Below, piece after piece: positions 57,381-64,000 of a stretch of 64,000 nucleotides of DNA. Source of the stretch: Apostichopus japonicus. Taxonomy: Eukaryota; Echinodermata; Holothuroidea; Aspidochirotida; Stichopodidae. Under the pieces are notes generated by a model, which saw only the letters and a list, made by a program, of their open reading frames with translations, was not told the origin of the DNA and made no database searches. Numbering within the stretch: position 1 is the stretch's first letter; every line of letters starts with the position of its first letter. The position numbers and the translations under genes were made by a program. The stretch spans positions 29,042,166 to 29,106,165 of the forward strand of contig NC_092579.1 of NCBI RefSeq assembly GCF_037975245.1, read 5' to 3'.

Positions 57381-60300
57381 AGAGTCAAATTGCATAAGCT
57401 TAACATATTTATGCCGCACCAAACATACTAGAATTTGATAGATACGACCACTGGCTTCGTAGCAGGAAACATTTTGACCCCCTCATTGCCGTCCGTATCC
57501 CCAAAGAGGGCCCTATTCTCTCGATAGTCGTAATATCAGTATAGTACTAAGACTGTCTAATTACAGTCAAATTGCATAAACTGAACATATTTATGCCGGA
57601 CCAAAAATACTGGGTTTTGGTAGATACGACCCCTGGCTCCCTGACAGGATACATTTTGACACTCCCATTGCCGTCCGTATCCCCAAAGAGGGCCCTATTC
57701 TCTCGATAGTCGTAATATCAGTATTGTACTAAGACTGGCTAATTATAGTCAAATTTCATAAACTGAACATATTTATGCCGGACCAAACATACTGGATTTT
57801 CATAGATACGACCCCTGGCTCCCTAACAGAATACATTTTGACCCCCTCATTGCCGTCCGTATTCCCATAAAAGGGCCCTATTCTCTCGATAGTCGTAATA
57901 TGAGTATTGTACTAAGACTGGCTAATTATAGTCAAATTGCATAGACTGAACATATTTATGCCGGACCAAACATACTAAGTTTCCATAGATACGACTCCTG
58001 GCTCCCTGACAGGATACATTTTGACACTCCCATTGCCGTCCGTATCCCCAAAGAGGGCCCTATTCTCTCGATAGTCGTTATATCAGTATTGTACTAAGAC
58101 TGGCTAATTAGAGTCAAATTGCATAAGCTTACCATATTTATGCCGCACCAAACATACTAGAATTTGATAGATACGACCACTGGCTTCGTAGCAGGAAACA
58201 TTTTGACCCCCTCATTGCCGTCCGTATCCCCAAAGAGGGCCCTATTCTCTCGATAGTCGTAATATCAGTATAGTACTAAGACTGTCTAATTACAGTCAAA
58301 TTGCATAAACTGAACATATTTATGCCGGACCAAACATACTGGGTTTTGGTAGATACGACCCCTGGCTCCCTGACAGGATACATTTTGACACTCCCATTGC
58401 CGTCCGTATCCCCAAAGAGGGCCCTATTCTCTCGATAGTCGTAATATCAGTATTGTACTAAGACTGGCTAATTATAGTCAAATTGCATAAACTGAACATA
58501 TTTATGCCGGACCAAACATACTGGATTTTCATAGATACGACCCCTGGCTCCCTAACAGAATACATTTTGACCCCCTCATTGCCGTCCGTATTCCCATAAA
58601 AGGGCCCTATTCTCTCGATAGTCGTAATATGAGTATTGTACTAAGACTGGCTAATTATAGTCAAATTGCATAGACTGAACATATTTATGCCGGACCAAAC
58701 ATACTGGGTTTTGGTAGATACGACCCCTGGCTCCCTGACAGGATACATTTTGACACTCCCATTGCCGTCCGTATCCCCAAAGAGGGCCCTATTCTCTCGA
58801 TAGTCGTAATATCAGTATTGTACTAAGACTGGCTAATTATAGTCAAATTGCATAAACTGAACATATTTATGCCGGACCAAACATACTGGATTTTCATAGA
58901 TACGACCCCTGGCTCCCTAACAGAATACATTTTGACCCCCTCATTGCCGTCCATATTCCCATAAAAGGGCCCTATTCTCTCGATAGTCGTAATATGAGTA
59001 TTGTACTAAGACTGGCTAATTATAGTCAAATTGCATAGACTGAACATATTTATGCCGGACCAAACATACTGGATTTTCATAGATACAACCTCTGGCTCCC
59101 TAACAGAATACATTTTGACCCCCTCATTGCCGTCCGTATCCCCAAAGAGGGCCTTATTCTCTCGATAGTCGTAATATCAATATTGTACTAAGACCGGCTA
59201 TTTACAGTAAAATTGCATTAACTGAACATATTTATGCCGGACCAAACATACTGGATTTTCATAGATACTCTCCATGGCCCCGTATCAGGAATGATTTCGA
59301 CCCCCTCATTGCCGTCCGTATCCCTAAAGAGGGCCCTATTCTCTCGATAGTCGTAATATCAGTATTGTAATAAGACTGGCTAATTATAGTTAAATTGCAT
59401 AGACTGAACATATTCATGCCGGACCAAACATACTGGATTTTCATAGATACGACCCCTGGCTCCCTAACAGGATACATTTTGACCCCCTCATTGCCGTCCG
59501 TATCCCCAAAAAGGGCCCTATTCTCTCGATAGTCGAAATATCAGTATAGTACTAAGACTGGCTAATTACAGTAAAATTGTATAACTGTACATATTTATGC
59601 CGGACCAAACATACTGGATTTTCATAGATACTCTCCATGGCCCCGTATCAGGAATGATTTCGACCCCCTCATTGCCGTCCGTATCCCCAAAGAGGGCCCT
59701 ATTCTCTGGATAGTCGTAATATCAGTATTGTAATAAGACTGGCTAATTATAGTCAAATTGCATAGACTGAACATATTTATGCCGGACCAAACATACTGGA
59801 TTTTCATAGATACGACCTCTGGCTCCCTAACAGGATACATTTTGACCCCCTCATTGCCGTCCGTATCCCCAAAAAGGGCCCTATTCTCTCGATAGTCGAA
59901 ATATGAGTATTGTACTAAGACTGGCTAATTACAGTAAAATTGTATAACAACATATTTATGCCGGACCAAACATACTGGATTTTCATAGATACTCTCCATG
60001 GCCCCGTATCAGGAATGATTTCGACCCCCTCATTGCCGTCCGTATCCCCAAAGAGGGCCCTATTCTCTCGATAGTCGTAATATCAGTATTGTACTAAGAC
60101 TGGCTAATTACAGTCAAATTGCATAAACTGAACATATTTATGCCGGACCAAACATACTGGGTTTCCATAGATACGACTCCTGGCTCCCTGACAGGATACA
60201 TTTTGACACTCCCATTGCCGTCCGTATCCCCAAAGAGGGCCCTATTCTCTCGATAGTCGTAATATCAATATTGTACTAAGACCGGCTATTTACAGTAAAA

Positions 60301-61383
60301 TTGCATTAACTGAACATATTTATGCCGGACCAAACATACTGGATTTTCATAGATACTCTCCATGGCCCCGTATCAGGAATGATTTCGACCCCCTCATTGC
60401 CGTCCGTATCCCTAAAGAGGGCCCTATTCTCTCGATAGTCGTAATATCAGTATTGTAATAAGACTGGCTAATTATAGTCAAATTGCATAGACTGAACATA
60501 TTTATGCCGGACCAAACATACTGGATTTTCATAGATACGACCCCTGGCTCCCTAAGAGGATACATTTTGACCCCCTCATTGCCGTCCGTATCCCCATAAA
60601 AGGGCCCTATTTTCTCGATAGTCGTAATATCAGTATTGTACTAAGATTGGCTAATTACAGTCAAATTGCATAGATTGAACATATTTATGCCGGACCAAAC
60701 ATACTGGATTTTCATAGATACTCTCCATGGCCCCGTATCAGGAATGATTTCGACCCCCTCATTGCCGTCCGTATCCCCAAAGAGGGCCCTATTCTCTCGA
60801 TAGTCGTAATATCAGTATTGTACTAAGACTGGCTAATTACAGTCAAATTGCATAAACTGAACATATTTATGCCGGACCAAACGTACTGGATTTTCATAGA
60901 TACGACCCCTGGCTCCCTAACAGAATACATTTTGACCCCCTCATTGCCGTCCGTATCCCCATAAAAGGGCCCTATTTTCTCGATAGTCGTAATATGAGTA
61001 TTGTACTAAGATTGGCTAATTACAGTCAAATTGCATAGATTGAACATATTTATGCCGGACCAAACATACTGGATTTTCATAGATACTCTACATGGCCCCG
61101 TATCAGGAATGATTTCGACCCCCTCATTGCCGTCCGTATCCCCCAAAAGGGCCCTATTCTTTCGATAGTCGTAATATCAGTAAGTACTAAGACTGGCTAA
61201 TTACAGTCAAATTGCATTAAATGAACATATCTATGCCGGACCAAACATACTGGATTTTCATAGATACTTTCCATGGCCCCGTATCAGGAATTATTTCGAC
61301 CCCCCGCCCCATTGCCGTCCGTATCCCCAAAGAGGGCCCTAATCTCTCGATAGTCGTAATTTCAGTATAGTACTAATACTGGT
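57380..61383. repeat. 182-bp satellite array, 22 monomers with higher-order structure
   Basis: The word ATGCCGGACC (or ATGCCGCACC) recurs with its GCCG at 57413, 57595, 57777, 57960, 58142 and so on to 61235: 22 monomers at a mean period of 182.0 bp. Monomers fall into types by the segment after 'CATACT': an a-b-c-d then a-b-c-b arrangement on the left (729-bp period), and mostly alternating e and c types on the right (364-bp period). An isolated monomer piece lies at 61680-61722. Three near-identical 72-codon minus-strand frames (59259, 59622, 60347) come from the repeat itself. Confidence 0.96.
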
Positions 61384-61990
61384 GTAATGTCCATGATATA
61401 CAATGTGCTACCCCTTTAAGTAACTGCAGCTAGGCTCATTTATAATCTGTGGTCTCGTTGCTGTGGCCTTTTGACCTCTCTCCCTCCAGTAGTCTACTCT
61501 TATCTTTATACATAAACAATGTATGATTCACCCTGTTTGTTCTCACTGTATTAAATTCATGTACATATTATTATTAAGAAGTACTGTAGAACTGATTTAG
61601 AAATAGAACCAACAAGTCGAATACAATATACTGTCAGTGCATTTTTTTGGAGTAGAGAACTTTACAACTCGCAAATTACGGTCAAATTGCATAACCTTAA
61701 CATATTTATGCCGGACCAAATATTTGCACAATGCTGGATCAAACTGCTCCAACGTTTAATACAGGGGATTTTGAAATGCAGCGTTTGGTCAAGACAAATT
61801 GGTGAAAACGCGGAATACCATGTCCCCACCACTGAAAAAGTTGATGGGGACGCGTCCCGCTGTCCCCACCAGGATCTGCGCCCATGTATATAACACCCGT
61901 GCATATATTAGCACCCAACAAAGATTGGCTAATTGTTAAAGTCTGCATGCAGGTGCATCGCTGGAACATTTTCTATGGGTGTAGGGTATC
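61384..61990. other. Satellite edge, orphan monomer and a transposon end
   Basis: 61680-61722 is part of one satellite monomer (CATATTTATGCCGGACC). 61795-61890 resembles one end of a GC-rich MITE (GATGGGGACGCGTCCCGC, then GATCTGCGCCCATG), but no partner end was found. Confidence 0.5.
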
Positions 61991-62099
61991 ATTTTGCCGA
62001 CTGAACTTGAGTTATGTGCCGACAATCCGACAATGCGCGAATCGCCAACAGAGCGCGAAGCGCGACGTCGACAACGTGGGTGCAGGATTCGGTTCTATC

Positions 62100-62586
62100 A
62101 CCACTGGTGGAGTTCCTGGGCGATTAGGATGATTAGTTCCTTAAAGAGGATTCCTTATTATAGGCGGTTACAACTGTTGAATCTCACCACACTGGAGCTT
62201 AGGAGGTTACATGGGGACTTGATCCAGGTTTTCAAGATTGTGTATGGTTTCGACAATTTATCCTTTACCGACTTTTTCATGTTTGCTAACAGTAGTTGTA
62301 CTAGAGGTCATTGTCTTAAACTCCAAAAGTCGCATAGTAGGATTAATATTCGGCATAATTTTTTTTCTAATAGGGTTGTGAATGAGTGGAATGGTTTGCC
62401 TGAGAAAGTTGTACTTGCAAGTATAGTGTCAATGGGTTTAAGAATGCTTTGGACAAGCACTTTAAGCATTGTAATCGGGTCTGAGTGTTTGTGTCTTCAG
62501 TTTTTTTTCCTCTCTCTATAGGGTCCTTGATGGGGACTTAAGTGTCCCTCCTGATCCTTTTTTCTACTAAACTAAACTAAACTAAC
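62100..62586 (+). mobile_element. 3' end of a CR1-group LINE
   Basis: The C-terminal RT extension is clear: YYRRLQLLNLTTLELRRLHG, DLIQVFKIVYGFDNL, then HNFFSNRVVNEWNGLPEKVV. The frame breaks at about 62425, after which a different frame gives NGFKNALDKHF. The element ends in the tail repeat (ACTAA)n at 62565-62586. It is 5'-truncated, as is usual for this type. Confidence 0.88.
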
Positions 62587-64000
62587 CAACTAGAATAAGT
62601 AAACACAACAAGCACCGTGGTCGAAGGTGAACACATTTAAATCCTGACTGTGGTCTAGGGAGCATACTACTAATAACATCACTAACATCATAATGTAATA
62701 ATATGATAATATAATATAATAATTATAGTTTCCTAATTGCATGATAGACAAAATAATATCAACGTATTGTAGCGGGAAAATAAATGTTAATGTTATTTAT
62801 AAGGTTAAGGCTACGCGTAGCTAAAAAATTACTCAAGTACCGTATACGTAGTGTAAGCACTGACATGTGGAGAGAGTGTAGTCGGCAGTTCAAATGGTCA
62901 TTGAAGGCCGGTTATTGGGCGTATATGCGTACAAGTTGACTTTGTTTGTGGTCACTCGTAGACAAATTCGGATCGAACCGCTGTTTTAGAAAGAGGTACT
63001 GGCAACATTTGGGAGCACTCATCCAGATGGGCCCGTGGAAAATGTGTGTCCGGCATGACGTAACTGGAAATTATAATGCAACCAAAGGTATAGCTTACCA
63101 AGTGGTGGCCAAGGGCATGTCCCTACTAGATGCTCACAGCAACCTCGCTACTTTAAAGGGTTTTACGTCGTACAATAAAACATAGTGATATGATGTTACT
63201 GGTTTATGGCCCGGTTGTTAATTATGCCAAATAATTATAAGTAGTTAAATAGTAGCAATTAAATATAAGTAGTTTTTTTTATCCTACATACTACATGCGT
63301 GTCGTTAACTGTGTACATATTGAAGTATATCATGTAGTATAGACAATTACATCCGACCTAGCTTATAAATGTTGCGATAGTATCGTGTATTTGGACCAAT
63401 TTATTTATGTATTATAGACCATTGGCCCAGATAGTATGAAACAACAAAACTTCGTGAGCATATACTGGTACTCCAAGGTTTAACTTATAAGCCTATGGTA
63501 GTTTTTACTGAAAATCAAGGTAAGCCATTTCGACAAATCATCATAAATTACCAATCACAATGTAAGTAAGTACTCAGAACTTCAGATCCATAACCAGAAA
63601 GAAGAGGTCAAAATAAAGGAAACGAATCCTCATTATTTTTTTAAAATTAATTTTATGCACAGATCTGGCTTGCTCTTAAAAATTGGTCCCGTTTGGCGTT
63701 TACATGACCCTCTAAACCAATTTATGCTGAATAGCAATACTGCACGATTTTGAGTTTTCTATAATACTAAAGATCTTAAATGAAGTCATAGTGTATTTCC
63801 AATGTGTTCCCAAATGATCACCAAGGCAGTTATATTTTGTTCAACGTTGACTGTTAGCACCTATTGAGCTATACCCAATTCCATTATAAAGTACGTTAGG
63901 GCAAATAATATAGTGAGGCGGTGCAATTAAAATGAGACCATATCTGCCTATAGCATCTACCACGACGAGATGAATTTTATGTTACCATATCCCTGACCTT
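62587..64000. other. Intergenic, no supported gene
   Basis: AT-rich. The frame at 62946-63185 (MWSLVDKFGSNRCFRKR) has no domain I recognise and no clear splice sites. Confidence 0.45.

Noticed and set aside
59259-60565. Three near-identical 72-codon minus-strand frames
   Set aside because: Each spans parts of two satellite monomers; identity follows from the repeat and there is no domain or start context.
62946-63185. 79-codon frame with Cys/His/Trp residues
   Set aside because: No spacing typical of a zinc finger and no recognisable family; left unannotated as a gene.

Overview
This window is a gene-poor, repeat-rich stretch of an animal nuclear genome. The evidence is spliced exons of conserved animal genes (SRP68, a LENG9-like gene, a Tweety-family gene, an RWD-domain gene), a BEL/Pao LTR retrotransposon, several CR1/L2-like LINEs, THAP-coding elements with TTAA target sites, many hAT-like MITEs and a satellite array. 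The mix fits a marine invertebrate, perhaps a deuterostome such as an echinoderm or hemichordate. The species cannot be fixed from the sequence alone. No bacterial-style operon, phage or CRISPR array is present.

Layout. 0.7-5 kb: nested hAT-like MITEs, an octamer minisatellite and a long (TA)n. 7-10 kb: small palindromes and a recent 112-bp duplication. 10.1-10.7 kb: an orphan ABCC-transporter exon plus a decayed second copy. 11.8-13.2 kb: the last two exons of SRP68 (+). 15-16.6 kb: tRNA-like sequences, six of them in a 151-bp tandem array. 16.6-21.7 kb: dead LINE pieces, a 9-bp-TSD transposon, and a duplicated tRNA-derived SINE. 22.7-24 kb: ~300-bp tandem repeats. 25.15-26.4 kb: the 3' exon of a LENG9-like gene (-). 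26.6-29.7 kb: a CR1-like LINE. 30.2-31.5 kb: a hAT-like element. 31.6-40.4 kb: a BEL/Pao element whose 3' LTR holds a Kolobok-like transposon. 41-42.6 kb: two exons of an RWD-domain gene (-). 42.7-45.7 kb: a second LINE. 50.8 kb: first exon of a Tweety-family gene (+). 53.7-56.3 kb: a second Kolobok-like element with a nested MITE. 57.4-61.4 kb: a 22-monomer, 182-bp satellite with higher-order structure. 62.1-62.6 kb: a LINE 3' end.

The host genes are fragments of independent transcription units and do not form a pathway. SRP68 serves signal-recognition-particle targeting. The LENG9-like protein combines two RNA-end-related domains. The RWD protein is probably a ubiquitin- or SUMO-system factor. 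Tweety proteins are membrane proteins. The mobile elements are mostly broken, but several insertions are dated relative to one another by nesting and clean target-site duplications.

The most unusual signal is a ~100-bp conserved core with a small GC-rich hairpin. It occurs eight times, inside elements with at least four different terminal types, and no coding frame explains it.
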